Shown here one piece after another: positions 8,889 to 16,920 of a stretch of 22,676 nt of DNA. Every line of letters begins with the position of its first letter. The first letter of the stretch is position 1. Origin of the DNA: Pseudomonadota bacterium (lineage in GTDB: Bacteria > Pseudomonadota > Gammaproteobacteria > Burkholderiales > Gallionellaceae); NCBI GenBank assembly GCA_021822115.1, contig JAJZSA010000042.1, forward strand, positions 1 through 22,676, in the 5' to 3' direction. The notes under the pieces are model-generated. The model saw only the letters and a program-made list of their open reading frames with translations. It ran no database searches and had not been told where the DNA came from. The position numbers were made by a program, and so were the translations under genes.

Positions 8889-9876
8889 CGGCTTCTCCCG
8901 CATAACGCACGGAATCGGCGACCTGGATCACCGCGCGCGGCGGCAATTCGCCCACCACCGTCACCAGATGATCGGAAACCAGACGACTGTACATCTGCAC
9001 CGCGCCTTGACTGGTCAGCCCGGGACGATAGCCGGAGGCATCGGAAGCGCGCTCGATGAACACGGACAAGGCGGCCAGACCGTCGGAATAGACCATGTGC
9101 ACCACCGGGAATTGCTTGTCGCGCATGCTGCGGCGCATCTCCAACACTTTCTTGAACCCGGGCGGAATACCATCCACCTGCCAGTCGCTGTCCACGTTCT
9201 CCAGGTTGGCCTTGGGCATCGGCGACAGATGGTCGCGGCGTGCCACGCTCTCCACGTCATTCTCGTCCGGCACCGGCCATTTGTATTCGATCTTGCCGCC
9301 GATCTGCAACTGGGTGAACGCATACTGCTCGATGACCTTGCCCCGTTCGTCCAGCACCACCGCCTTCAACAACAGACCGGACTGGCTGTCGGCCCACATC
9401 TTGCGCGTGTAGCGCAACGAATCGCGGGGTTTGAGCAACAGGGTGTGCGCATGGTAATCGGCCACGCGATCCTCCTCCTGTTGCAGGATTTCGTAGTTCT
9501 CCTTGAGCACCTCGATCTGCTCGGGCAACAAGGCCGGGAAGGCGCGGCGCGGACGGTGCTGCTCGAACTTGACCTTCTTGTCGCCCATATAGAGCCACAC
9601 CTGGTCGTTGTTGCGGATCACTTCACGACGTTGCCCGTCCAGACTCTGCAAGCGTTCGTGCTCACCGTGGTCATCCACCACGTGCGTGATGCGCGATGTC
9701 TCTACGCGTCCGCCCGCCTGATAGACGAACACCCCGCTGTAGTTGGTCTCATGGGCGGCGAAAGCCATGGTGCGCAACCAGTCCGCATCGTCACGCAACG
9801 GGTCGGCATGCGCCAGTGCCGCACACAGCGGCAGGCCGAGGCAGAACAGGGCAACTTGTCGGAGCGGGTTATGCAC
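8881..9876 (-). CDS. rseB: Periplasmic sigma-E regulator RseB/MucB
   Basis: RseB binds the periplasmic part of the anti-sigma factor RseA and protects it from proteolysis until envelope stress signals arrive. The 331-residue protein has a signal peptide ending AHA at about residue 24. An N-terminal LolA-like domain (NYSGVFVYQAGGRVETSRITH onward) and a smaller C-terminal domain (VDSDWQVDGIPPGFKKVLEM to YSDGLAALSVFIE) match the family. The start is GTG at 9874-9876, sharing one base with the rseA stop codon (TAGTG), so translation is coupled. The length is typical. Confidence 0.94.
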   Translation of the reverse strand: MHNPLRQVALFCLGLPLCAALAHADPLRDDADWLRTMAFAAHETNYSGVFVYQAGGRVETSRITHVVDDHGEHERLQSLDGQRREVIRNNDQVWLYMGDKKVKFEQHRPRRAFPALLPEQIEVLKENYEILQQEEDRVADYHAHTLLLKPRDSLRYTRKMWADSQSGLLLKAVVLDERGKVIEQYAFTQLQIGGKIEYKWPVPDENDVESVARRDHLSPMPKANLENVDSDWQVDGIPPGFKKVLEMRRSMRDKQFPVVHMVYSDGLAALSVFIERASDASGYRPGLTSQGAVQMYSRLVSDHLVTVVGELPPRAVIQVADSVRYAGEAGE

Positions 9877-10358
9877 TATTTGGTCGCCACCGAATGGATA
9901 TAGGTCGCAGCGCCTTGCACATCGGCACTGGGCGAGAATTCCTGATGCGCCATCAGATAGTCGCTGGCGTGGTAAGCCACCGGATGTACCATCAGACCGG
10001 CGGGCGCCTGGGTGTTGGCGGCGATCTGCGGTCCGGGCTCCGGACCAGCCTGCACCGACAACCAGGCCACCAGCGCCAGCGCCATCACCGAGGCTGCGGC
10101 GGACAAGGCATATTGACGGACACGTTGCTGGTTACGACGTTTGGGTGCAAGTACGGTGGGTTCGGCTTGCAGGCGTTCATGGAAGTCTTGCATGAAGTCG
10201 CGCTGGATGTGTTCCGGCTGGCGCAAGGCATCCCCGATCAGGTGGTAGATGGCCCAATCCTCGGCCGCTTCGGGATGTCGTTTGAGCTTATCGAAGAACA
10301 TCTCTGCATCGTCCTCGAACATCTCACCATCCATCAGCACGGAAATTTCCTGTTTCAT
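9876..10358 (-). CDS. rseA: Anti-sigma-E factor RseA/MucA
   Basis: RseA holds sigma-E inactive at the inner membrane and is cut by DegS/RseP-type proteases under stress. The 160-residue protein begins MKQEISVLMDGE, the typical opening of the cytoplasmic sigma-binding domain, which continues through EDWAIYHLIGDALR. One transmembrane segment lies at about residues 83-103 and the rest is periplasmic. I chose ATG 10356-10358, with a GAGGT site 7 nt upstream, rather than the GTG three codons earlier. It begins 2 nt after the rpoE stop codon. Confidence 0.93.
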   Translation of the reverse strand: MKQEISVLMDGEMFEDDAEMFFDKLKRHPEAAEDWAIYHLIGDALRQPEHIQRDFMQDFHERLQAEPTVLAPKRRNQQRVRQYALSAAASVMALALVAWLSVQAGPEPGPQIAANTQAPAGLMVHPVAYHASDYLMAHQEFSPSADVQGAATYIHSVATK

Positions 10359-10360
10359 GT

Positions 10361-10960
10361 TCACCACCTCTTGTCTTCGCTCGTACCCAACAACGGACGC
10401 AGGTTCGCTGCCACCACCTCACGAGCACGGAAGATGCGCGACCTCACCGTGCCGATCGGACAGTTCATCACTGACGCGATCTCTTCATAACTCAACCCTT
10501 CGATCTCGCGCAACGTCAATGCGGTACGCAGATCCTCGGGCAATTGCTGCAGGGAGGCATTGACCACCTCGACCACCTGCTTGCTCATCAGCTCGTTCTC
10601 GGGCGTCGCCACCTCATGCAGCAGGGACGCCTCTTCGAACGCCTCGGCTTCCTCGGCGTCCAGCGGCGTGCTGGTCGGCGCCCGCCTCCCCTGCGCCAGC
10701 AGGTGGTTCTTGGCCGTGTTGATGCCGATGCGATACAACCACGTATAGAACGCACTGTCGCCGCGGAACGCCGGCAATGCGCGGTAGGCCTTGATGAAGG
10801 CCTCCTGCGTCACATCCTCGGCTTCACCGGGGTTGCGCACGAAACGCGAAATCAATCGCCCCAGCCGGCGCTGGTATTTGGCCACCAGCAGTTCGAACGC
10901 GTGCTTGTCGCCGCGTTGCGCACGTTCCACCAGCTGTTGATCGACCTCCCTGTCACCCAT
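10361..10960 (-). CDS. rpoE: RNA polymerase sigma-E factor (ECF sigma, RpoE/AlgU type)
   Basis: RpoE directs transcription of envelope-stress genes. The 199-residue protein starts MGDREVDQQLVERAQRGDK, matching the usual RpoE opening. Region 2 covers FELLVAKYQRRLGRLISRF through GEAEDVTQEAFIKAYRALPAFRGDSAFYTWLYRI. Region 4 covers LPEDLRTALTLREIEGLSYEEIA with the helix-turn-helix CPIGTVRSRIFRARE. I chose ATG 10958-10960 with a GGGAAACGGA leader; an in-frame TTG 12 codons upstream lies in the 5' hairpin region and is unlikely. It is the first gene of rpoE-rseA-rseB-rseC-mucD. A sigma-E-like site upstream suggests autoregulation. Confidence 0.96.
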   Translation of the reverse strand: MGDREVDQQLVERAQRGDKHAFELLVAKYQRRLGRLISRFVRNPGEAEDVTQEAFIKAYRALPAFRGDSAFYTWLYRIGINTAKNHLLAQGRRAPTSTPLDAEEAEAFEEASLLHEVATPENELMSKQVVEVVNASLQQLPEDLRTALTLREIEGLSYEEIASVMNCPIGTVRSRIFRAREVVAANLRPLLGTSEDKRW

Positions 10961-10986
10961 TCCGTTTCCCGGTTTGTAAAAATTGT

Positions 10987-11002
10987 GCCGCCCCAAGGCG
11001 GC
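10987..11002 (-). other. GC-rich hairpin at the predicted 5' end of rpoE mRNA
   Basis: On the minus strand GCCGCC-TTGG-GGCGGC forms a perfect 6-bp stem with a four-base loop, followed by ACAATTTTTAC. The predicted start of the sigma70-like promoter falls at its base (about 11001), so the transcript would begin with this structure. It could stabilise the mRNA or, with the T-run, act as a weak attenuator. Confidence 0.5.
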
Positions 11003-11007
11003 GCGGA

Positions 11008-11036
11008 AGTATAACCGGACGGGTGCACATCGTCAG
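11008..11036 (-). promoter_or_regulatory. Sigma70-like promoter of rpoE operon
   Basis: On the minus strand, CTGACG (11036-11031) and TATACT (11013-11008) are separated by exactly 17 bp. Both hexamers match the consensus at four or five of six positions. The leader to the rpoE ATG would be about 40 nt. Confidence 0.6.
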
Positions 11037-11055
11037 CCATGCCCGTAACGCGCGG

Positions 11056-11082
11056 ATGGACAATGCCCATCCGAATTAGTTC
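11056..11082 (-). promoter_or_regulatory. Possible sigma-E autoregulatory promoter of rpoE
   Basis: On the minus strand GAACTA (11082-11077) is followed after 16 bp by TCCAT, preceded by G. The sigma-E consensus is GAACTT, about 16 bp, then TCTGA, so the -35 is good and the -10 only partial. The -10 half overlaps a GGATGG/CCATCC inverted repeat. Confidence 0.3.
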
Positions 11083-11118
11083 ACCGCACATCAACAAAAG
11101 GGGCCGCGCCCGAGTTTT

Positions 11119-11127
11119 TGCTATAGT
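11119..11127 (+). promoter_or_regulatory. Extended -10 promoter for nadB
   Basis: TGCTATAGT is an extended -10 element (TGN plus TATAGT) on the plus strand, 33 bp before the nadB GTG. It predicts a leader of about 27 nt. No -35 hexamer is recognisable, which is acceptable for extended -10 promoters. Confidence 0.5.
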
Positions 11128-11160
11128 CGCGACCAATGATACGAACCACCTTCCTCCATC

Positions 11161-12738
11161 GTGTTGCGATTTGACGTCCTCATCATCGGCAGTGGCCTGG
11201 CCGGCATGACCCTCGCCCTGAAACTGGCAGATCAACGCAAGGTCGCCATCGTCACCAAACGCACGTTACTAGACGGCGCCAGCGCCTGGGCGCAAGGCGG
11301 TATCGCTGCAGTGCAGAGCCCCGACGACAGCCCCGAGGAACACATCCGCGACACCCTCACCGCAGGCGTCGGCCTGTGCGACCCGGAGACCACGCGCTTC
11401 GTGGTGGAACGCGGCAGCGCGGCGGTCAACTGGCTGATCGCACAGGGCGTACCGTTCTCACGCGAAGAGCAAGGTCCGCTCGATTTCCACCTGACGCGCG
11501 AAGGCGGCCACAGCAAACGGCGCATCATCCATGCCGCCGATGCCACCGGCCAGGCCGTGCAACAGACGCTGGCAGACAAGGTGCTCGCCCACCCCAACAT
11601 CACGGTGCTGGAACATCACATCGCCGTCGACCTGATCCCCGGCCGCAAGATCGGCCGCAGTCCGCGCCGCTGTTACGGGGCTTATGTGCTGGACAAGGTC
11701 AGCGATCGCGTACAGACCATCGCCGCTGCGCACACCGTGCTGGCGACCGGTGGTGCCGGCAAGGTCTACCTGTACACCACCAACCCGGATACCGCGACCG
11801 GCGACGGCATCGCCATGGGCTGGCGCGCTGGCTGCCGCGTGGCCAACATGGAATTCATGCAGTTCCATCCGACCTGTCTGTACCACCCACACGCCAAATC
11901 CTTCCTCATCAGCGAGGCGGTGCGCGGGGAAGGCGGCATCCTGCGCTTGCCCGATGGCAGCCGTTTCATGCCCTGGCACGACGAGCGCGCGGAACTGGCA
12001 CCGCGCGACGTGGTAGCACGCGCCATCGACTACGAGATGAAGAAAGGCGGCCTGGATTGCGTCTATCTGGATATCACGCATCAGCCGGAAAGCTTCCTGC
12101 GTGAGCATTTCCCCACCATCTATGCACGCTGCCTGTCGCTGGGGATAGACATCGCAAAGCAACCCATCCCGGTGGTGCCGGCGATGCATTTCACCTGCGG
12201 CGGCCTGATGACCGACCTGGCAGCACGCACCGATATCGAGGATCTGTATGCCATCGGCGAGACCGCTTATACCGGCCTGCACGGCGCCAACCGCCTGGCC
12301 AGCAACTCGCTGCTGGAATGCCTGGTGTTCGCCGACGCCGCGGCCCAGGACATCCTGACTCGGCGGTCGGATATCCCCACGGCACTGCCGGACTGGGACG
12401 AGAGCAAGGTGACCGATGCCGATGAACTGGTGGTGGTATCGCACAACTGGGATGAGCTGCGCCGCTTCATGTGGGACTATGTCGGCATCGTGCGTACCAC
12501 CAAGCGCCTGCAACGGGCGCAGCATCGCATCGCGTTGCTGCACGAAGAGATCAACGAGTATTACCGCAACTTCCATGTCACCGCCGACCTGCTGGAACTG
12601 CGTAACCTGGTGCAGACCGCCGACCTGATCGTGCAGAGCGCACTACTGCGTCACGAGAGCCGTGGCCTGCATTACAGCAAGGATTACCCGCAGACCCTGC
12701 CCGAGGCCCGCCCCACCATCCTCACCCCTCAAACGTGA
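11161..12738 (+). CDS. nadB: L-aspartate oxidase NadB
   Basis: NadB oxidises L-aspartate to iminoaspartate, the first step of de novo NAD synthesis, using FAD. The 525-residue protein opens with the FAD-binding GSGLAG (residues 10-15). It continues with [49 protein letters not shown] and CGGLMTD, all in the order of the fumarate reductase/NadB flavoprotein fold. The length is normal. The start is GTG: an in-frame TGA lies at 11137-11139, no in-frame ATG occurs between that stop and the GTG, and there is no clear ribosome-binding site. It is divergent from rpoE, as in several betaproteobacteria and Pseudomonas, and converges on the YgfX-like gene with a 10-nt overlap of the coding ends. Confidence 0.97.
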   Translation: MLRFDVLIIGSGLAGMTLALKLADQRKVAIVTKRTLLDGASAWAQGGIAAVQSPDDSPEEHIRDTLTAGVGLCDPETTRFVVERGSAAVNWLIAQGVPFSREEQGPLDFHLTREGGHSKRRIIHAADATGQAVQQTLADKVLAHPNITVLEHHIAVDLIPGRKIGRSPRRCYGAYVLDKVSDRVQTIAAAHTVLATGGAGKVYLYTTNPDTATGDGIAMGWRAGCRVANMEFMQFHPTCLYHPHAKSFLISEAVRGEGGILRLPDGSRFMPWHDERAELAPRDVVARAIDYEMKKGGLDCVYLDITHQPESFLREHFPTIYARCLSLGIDIAKQPIPVVPAMHFTCGGLMTDLAARTDIEDLYAIGETAYTGLHGANRLASNSLLECLVFADAAAQDILTRRSDIPTALPDWDESKVTDADELVVVSHNWDELRRFMWDYVGIVRTTKRLQRAQHRIALLHEEINEYYRNFHVTADLLELRNLVQTADLIVQSALLRHESRGLHYSKDYPQTLPEARPTILTPQT

Positions 12739-13163
12739 CGATGGATGCCGTGACGCAACTGCACGCGCAGATGCCTGAAGGCTTCCGCTGACAGGCTGTC
12801 CGGCAAGAGCAGCACGCTCCTGCGCGCCCCCAGATCGTCCTTCAGATTGAGCACCACCAGCCAGGGCAGTACCAGCGTGTCGCCACACACTTGCCCGGTC
12901 TGCTCCCGCCCATTGCGCAGCAGCAGCGAGATACGCCCGGAACCGTCCAAACGCAGGGTAAGGCAGGAGTTCTTCGCTTGCAACCAGGCATCGCGCCTTA
13001 TGTGCCGGGCGGCCAAACCAAGTACACCCAGCCCGGTCACCACGCAGAGCAGCCCTGGCAGGGGCAACCAACAGAGCACCGTCAGCACACTGACAGCGCA
13101 CAGAGACAAGATAAAGGCGAGCGACGAGGAGGCGTGGAGATGGAAACGGTTCTCCGCTCCCAC
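12729..13163 (-). CDS. YgfX-like small inner-membrane protein
   Basis: This 144-residue protein has a short N-terminal region, two closely spaced transmembrane segments (about residues 13-31 and 35-53), and a soluble C-terminal part ([28 protein letters not shown], then [29 protein letters not shown]). This layout, ending in the phrase about Ser-x-x-x-Phe-Arg-x-Leu-Arg-Val, is that of the YgfX (CptA) family, whose E. coli member affects cell division and cytoskeletal proteins. YgfX-like genes near nadB are familiar in betaproteobacteria. The start is GTG with GAGG 7 nt upstream, overlapping the kinase stop. Its coding end overlaps nadB by 10 nt. Family call by pattern only. Confidence 0.65.
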   Translation of the reverse strand: MGAENRFHLHASSSLAFILSLCAVSVLTVLCWLPLPGLLCVVTGLGVLGLAARHIRRDAWLQAKNSCLTLRLDGSGRISLLLRNGREQTGQVCGDTLVLPWLVVLNLKDDLGARRSVLLLPDSLSAEAFRHLRVQLRHGIHRHV

Positions 13164-13172
13164 CGTGCAGCC

Positions 13173-14363
13173 TCAGAAGAGGATGGCCGAGATCAGCCCG
13201 ATCAGGATGAGGGCGACGATGAGCAACAACAGATACCCACCGCTACCATGCGCCACTTCCGGCTGGCGCGCCGAACGTCCACCTTCGGAACGCGCCTCCG
13301 CGGCACGATTGATGTCGCCCATGCTGGGGCGAGCGATGCGCAAGGTCTTGGACAACTCCTCCACCTCCTCGCGACTGGCCGTCATCGCTGCGAGACGCAT
13401 GGTGGCCTCAGCCGAATCGAAAGAGTTAGACAAACCAAGCGCCACCACGGGGCGCGAATCCTCACCGGCCCCGGTCACCGTGGCGGCAGAGGTGACTGTC
13501 GGCCGTTTGCTGGCGACAGCGGCAGCTACAGGCCTGTCGCGCGGCAACGAATCACGACAGGCTTTGAGGTCGTCGGCCAGCTCGCGGGCATTCTGATAAC
13601 GCGCCTCCAGATCCTTGGCCAGCATCTTGGCCACGATGAAATTCAACATCTCCGGCACATCAGCATTGGCATTACTCGGCGGTGCCGGGATGGCATTCAG
13701 CGTCTGGTACATGATGGCGTTGACGTTCTCGCCCAGGAACGGCACCTGACCGGTGAGCATCTCGTACAACATCACTCCGAGGGAGAAGATGTCCGAACGC
13801 TGATCAGTCAGCTTGCCCAGCACCTGCTCGGGCGACATGTATTTGGGCGAGCCCAGCACCATGCCGGTCTGCGTGCGGACCGCAGACGAAGCCATGCGGG
13901 CGATACCGAAATCGGTGATTTTGACGTGATTGTCGCGACCGACCATGATGTTCGACGGTTTCACGTCACGATGCACGATCTCATGCTCGTGCGCATAAGA
14001 CAGACCCGCCGCAATCTGGATGGCGATATCCAGTACCTGCGCCACCGGTAGTATCTTGGTCTCATTGAGCACATCGCGCAGTTCACGCCCCTGCAGGAAC
14101 TCCATCGCGATATAGGCGATATCGCCGGAACGGCCGACGTCGTAGATGGTGACGATGTTGGGATGGCTGAGGCGACCGGCAGCCTTAGCCTCCTGATAGA
14201 AGCGCGCCTCGTACTCCTCGCGCTCATCCAGCGCAAGACTCAGATTGATGGTCTTGATCGCCACTTCGCGATCGATCAGCGGGTCGCGCGCCTTGTACAC
14301 GACGCCCATGGCGCCTTGCCCCAGCTCACTGACAATCTCATAACGACCGAGTTGGCTGATCAT
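13173..14363 (-). CDS. Tail-anchored Hanks-type Ser/Thr protein kinase
   Basis: The protein (396 residues) phosphorylates Ser/Thr of unknown targets. The kinase domain covers about residues 8-270. It has the glycine loop GQGAMGVVYKA, catalytic Lys37 in VAIK, HRDVKPSN with Asp133, DFG at 151-153 and the activation-loop end GSPKYMSPEQ. It is an RD kinase, so activation by loop phosphorylation is plausible. A linker rich in Ala, Ser and Thr (about 275-370) leads to one C-terminal transmembrane helix (about 375-396) with almost no periplasmic residues. There are no PASTA sensor domains. It lies 19 bp after the lipoprotein gene and 9 bp before the YgfX-like gene, so co-expression is likely. Confidence 0.93.
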   Translation of the reverse strand: MISQLGRYEIVSELGQGAMGVVYKARDPLIDREVAIKTINLSLALDEREEYEARFYQEAKAAGRLSHPNIVTIYDVGRSGDIAYIAMEFLQGRELRDVLNETKILPVAQVLDIAIQIAAGLSYAHEHEIVHRDVKPSNIMVGRDNHVKITDFGIARMASSAVRTQTGMVLGSPKYMSPEQVLGKLTDQRSDIFSLGVMLYEMLTGQVPFLGENVNAIMYQTLNAIPAPPSNANADVPEMLNFIVAKMLAKDLEARYQNARELADDLKACRDSLPRDRPVAAAVASKRPTVTSAATVTGAGEDSRPVVALGLSNSFDSAEATMRLAAMTASREEVEELSKTLRIARPSMGDINRAAEARSEGGRSARQPEVAHGSGGYLLLLIVALILIGLISAILF

Positions 14364-14382
14364 GACAGAACCGGCCCCAGGA

Positions 14383-14796
14383 TCAGCGTTTCGCCGCGCC
14401 GCCCTTCACATTGCGGAAGACGGGCCCCCACAACGGATGGCCGATCTCCGCTGCGGAAAGCTCGAAGTCCGGATTGAGCATCAGCACTTGCCGGAAATAA
14501 TCGGCACAGGTCTTCTGGTCGCCGGAGATGCAGTAGATGAATGCCATGTACTTGTTTGCCCATAGTCTTTCGTATCGCGTCGCGTACTGGTTCTGCAGCA
14601 CGCCTTCGAAAGCGGTCTTCGCGTTGACATAGTTGCCCGCTTCGTATTCGCTCACTCCTTTAGTCAGGTAGCGTTTGGCGACACTATCGCCGAACAAGCG
14701 GATGCCGCCGCTGCCATCCTCACAAACACCGACTACTGCCGACTCGCAGCCCACGAGCATCAACAACATCATGCCCGCCGCGATCTTCCTTACCAT
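14383..14796 (-). CDS. Small TPR-like lipoprotein, TssQ-like
   Basis: The 137-residue precursor has a lipoprotein signal peptide with lipobox LVGC (Cys17). The mature part contains a TPR-like pair of helices: GVSEYEAGNYVNAKTAFEG, then ANKYMAFIYCISGDQKTCADYFRQVLMLNPDFEL, and ends GHPLWGPVFRNVKGG. The combination of KY-x-AFIYC-x-SG, C-x-x-x-FR and GHP-x-WGPVF is how I remember the TssQ family of type VI secretion-associated lipoproteins. That is recall, not a search. No secretion genes are in this window. Two conserved cysteines (in FIYC and KTC) could form a disulfide. GGAGAG lies 7 nt before the ATG. It lies between the cyclase and kinase genes, which suggests an envelope partner of that signalling pair. 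Confidence 0.75.
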   Translation of the reverse strand: MVRKIAAGMMLLMLVGCESAVVGVCEDGSGGIRLFGDSVAKRYLTKGVSEYEAGNYVNAKTAFEGVLQNQYATRYERLWANKYMAFIYCISGDQKTCADYFRQVLMLNPDFELSAAEIGHPLWGPVFRNVKGGAAKR

Positions 14797-14821
14797 CCTT
14801 CTACTCTCCTGAATGCACAGC

Positions 14822-15997
14822 CTACTTGAAGCTATGCTTGATTCTTATGTTGGCGCCGGGCTTCACCCGGATCTCCTCTTTATAGACCGGGAAAGTGGTA
14901 TTCCTGATCTCCAGCGTATGTTTGCCGGGCACCACCTGCAACTCCAGCAACGGAGGACTGATCCCTTGCTTCTTGCCGTCGAGGTATATCTCCCCCCAAG
15001 GCAAGATGGCCAGACTGACCACCGCCGGACCGCCGGTCGTATCTTCCAGCGTACGCACACGCGCACTCTCTTTCACCCCTTGGATCCTTTTCTCCTGCGC
15101 CTGAGCCGGGGCAGGAGGGGGCGTCACTGCCGGCGCCACCACCGCTGGTGCGGTTGCCTGCACCGGCGTACCGGCGGCTACGACCGCAGTGGTCGGCAAA
15201 GGTTCTGCCTTGCGCACGAATTTGTACAGCACCAGCCCCATGGTCAACAGCAAGGCCGCCGCCACGGCGGCATAGGCCGCGCGCTGGCGCGGATTGGCGC
15301 GCCGGAAGGCTGCCACCGCCTGGCGCTCGTAACCCGCCACCTGACGCAGGAACTCATACCATTGGCGCTTGGCCTTGGCGGCCACACGCTGTATACCCAC
15401 CGCATGCTCGATCTCTTCCTCGATCTCCGCCTTGCGTTGCGTCACGGTGAAATCACCGGGATAGCCGATGGCATAGACCTCGTGCTCGCGCACATGCTTG
15501 TCGGTGCGTGCGCCCTGATAATGGAACATCCCGGCATATTCCGGGGACAGGCGCGACACCGCATCGTAATACGAGCGCGACACCAGAATCTGTCCGGAAT
15601 CGGCGAACGCCATCACGCGCTGCGCGACATTGATACCGTCACCAACGATGTTGGGCTGCCCGTTGATATCCTTGACCAGACGCACCGGCCCCAGGTTGAT
15701 GCCCATGCGCACCTGCAACGGCGGGTCCATGCGTACCCCTTCGCCCAGCAAGCTGCTACGCATGCTCAGCGCAGCCTGCAGTGCATCCTCGATATCGCCA
15801 AGGAAACTGATGGCAGCACCATCGCCGGTATCCAGAATGATGCGGTCAGCCACCGGCACATCGCGGATGGCGATGGACAGGAAGGCATTGAAGCGCTCCT
15901 TCAGGGATATCTGGCCTGCCACGGACTTCTTTGAATATTCGACGATATCCAGGAAGAAAACCGAGCAAACGATGGTTTTGTTGCCTCTTTGTTCCAT
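14822..15997 (-). CDS. Class III nucleotide cyclase with TM segment and PEGA domain
   Basis: The 391-residue protein has an N-terminal class III adenylate/guanylate cyclase domain (about residues 7-180). Metal-binding aspartates are Asp17 (FFLDIVEYS) and Asp59 (DTGDG), and the transition-state residues are Asn123 and Arg127 (GDGINVAQR). The usual adenine-specifying Lys and Asp are replaced by Leu55 and Asn116, so the product cannot be assumed to be cAMP. A charged helical stretch (185-240) leads to one transmembrane segment (about 240-261), a Pro/Ala-rich periplasmic linker (265-300) and a C-terminal PEGA domain (about 327-391; EIYLDGKKQGISPP, VVPGKHTLEI). The cyclase is cytoplasmic and the PEGA part periplasmic. 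It heads the cluster with the lipoprotein and kinase. Confidence 0.9.
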   Translation of the reverse strand: MEQRGNKTIVCSVFFLDIVEYSKKSVAGQISLKERFNAFLSIAIRDVPVADRIILDTGDGAAISFLGDIEDALQAALSMRSSLLGEGVRMDPPLQVRMGINLGPVRLVKDINGQPNIVGDGINVAQRVMAFADSGQILVSRSYYDAVSRLSPEYAGMFHYQGARTDKHVREHEVYAIGYPGDFTVTQRKAEIEEEIEHAVGIQRVAAKAKRQWYEFLRQVAGYERQAVAAFRRANPRQRAAYAAVAAALLLTMGLVLYKFVRKAEPLPTTAVVAAGTPVQATAPAVVAPAVTPPPAPAQAQEKRIQGVKESARVRTLEDTTGGPAVVSLAILPWGEIYLDGKKQGISPPLLELQVVPGKHTLEIRNTTFPVYKEEIRVKPGANIRIKHSFK

Positions 15998-16064
15998 GTA
16001 TCCAATCTGTCAGGCGGACATCGACCGCAACACCGGCAAAAGAACGCCGAAAATAAGCCCCCGG

Positions 16065-16070
16065 ATTCTA
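16065..16070 (-). promoter_or_regulatory. Weak candidate -10 box before the cyclase gene
   Basis: TAGAAT on the minus strand lies 68 bp before the cyclase ATG in the 98-bp gap after rluB. No good -35 hexamer is visible. It is the only promoter-like motif I see for the cyclase-lipoprotein-kinase cluster. Confidence 0.25.
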
Positions 16071-16095
16071 ACGACAGTAGAGGTTTACCGCCAGT

Positions 16096-16920
16096 TCAAT
16101 TTTTGCGCACCTTGACCCGCGGCAATTTGCTCGGACGCACGTTACGCGAGACCTGTCGCGGCGGTGGCAACGGCAGTCCAGCCCACTCCATCACGGCACG
16201 CACTTCAACCTCGCCCAGTTCTGCCATCATGCCGCGCTTGATGCGCGGTGGCAGGTTGACGACCCCGAAACGCACCCGCATCAAGCGGCTGACCGGCAAT
16301 CCGAGCGCTTCGAAGGCACGGCGCACTTCGCGATTGCGCCCCTCCTTGATGACGATGCGATACCAATGATTGAAACCTTCGCCGCCCTCGTCGACCAGCT
16401 TGGCGAACCGCACCAAGCCATCCTCCAGTTGCAGCCCCTCCCGGGTCATCTGCTTGATCTGCTCGGGCGTCATCTCGCCTTGCACGCGTACTGCGTACTC
16501 GCGCTCGACTTCGAAACGCGGGTGCATCAAGCGGTTGGCCAGCTCACCCGAAGTGGTGAAGATCAACAGACCGCTAGTATTGAAATCCAGCCGGCCGATG
16601 GCGATCCATTTCTGCCCGCGCAAGCGCGGCAGATGATCGAACACGCTGGCACGCCCTTCCGGATCATCGCGACTGACAATCTCGCCTTCCTGCTTGTGAT
16701 ACAGCAGCACGCGCGGCAGTTGCGGCTCATCCTCCAGCTTCAAACGTATGAGGCGTCCATCCACCTGCACCCTATCGCCCTCGGTCACGCGCCCGCCCAA
16801 GGTGGCCACTGCGCCATTCACGGTGACGCGCCCGGCGGCGATCCATTCTTCCATCTCGCGGCGCGACCCCAGGCCGGCCTGGGCCAGCACCTTCTGCAAC
16901 CGTTCACCCTGCTCGCTCAT
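16096..16920 (-). CDS. rluB: 23S rRNA pseudouridine synthase, RluB family
   Basis: RluB converts uridine 2605 (E. coli numbering) of 23S rRNA to pseudouridine. The 274-residue protein has an N-terminal S4 RNA-binding domain ([21 protein letters not shown], residues 7-27). The RsuA/RluB catalytic domain carries [12 protein letters not shown] with the catalytic Asp112, followed by EREYAVRV and [17 protein letters not shown] basic tail ([13 protein letters not shown]) follows. The start overlaps the recR stop by 4 nt. RluB rather than RluE or RluF is chosen from the S4 domain and sequence pattern; the exact target base is inferred. Confidence 0.9.
   Translation of the reverse strand: MSEQGERLQKVLAQAGLGSRREMEEWIAAGRVTVNGAVATLGGRVTEGDRVQVDGRLIRLKLEDEPQLPRVLLYHKQEGEIVSRDDPEGRASVFDHLPRLRGQKWIAIGRLDFNTSGLLIFTTSGELANRLMHPRFEVEREYAVRVQGEMTPEQIKQMTREGLQLEDGLVRFAKLVDEGGEGFNHWYRIVIKEGRNREVRRAFEALGLPVSRLMRVRFGVVNLPPRIKRGMMAELGEVEVRAVMEWAGLPLPPPRQVSRNVRPSKLPRVKVRKN

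Noticed and set aside
14383..15997. A type VI secretion locus
   Set aside because: Only one lipoprotein resembles a secretion-associated family; no tss structural genes are present in the window.
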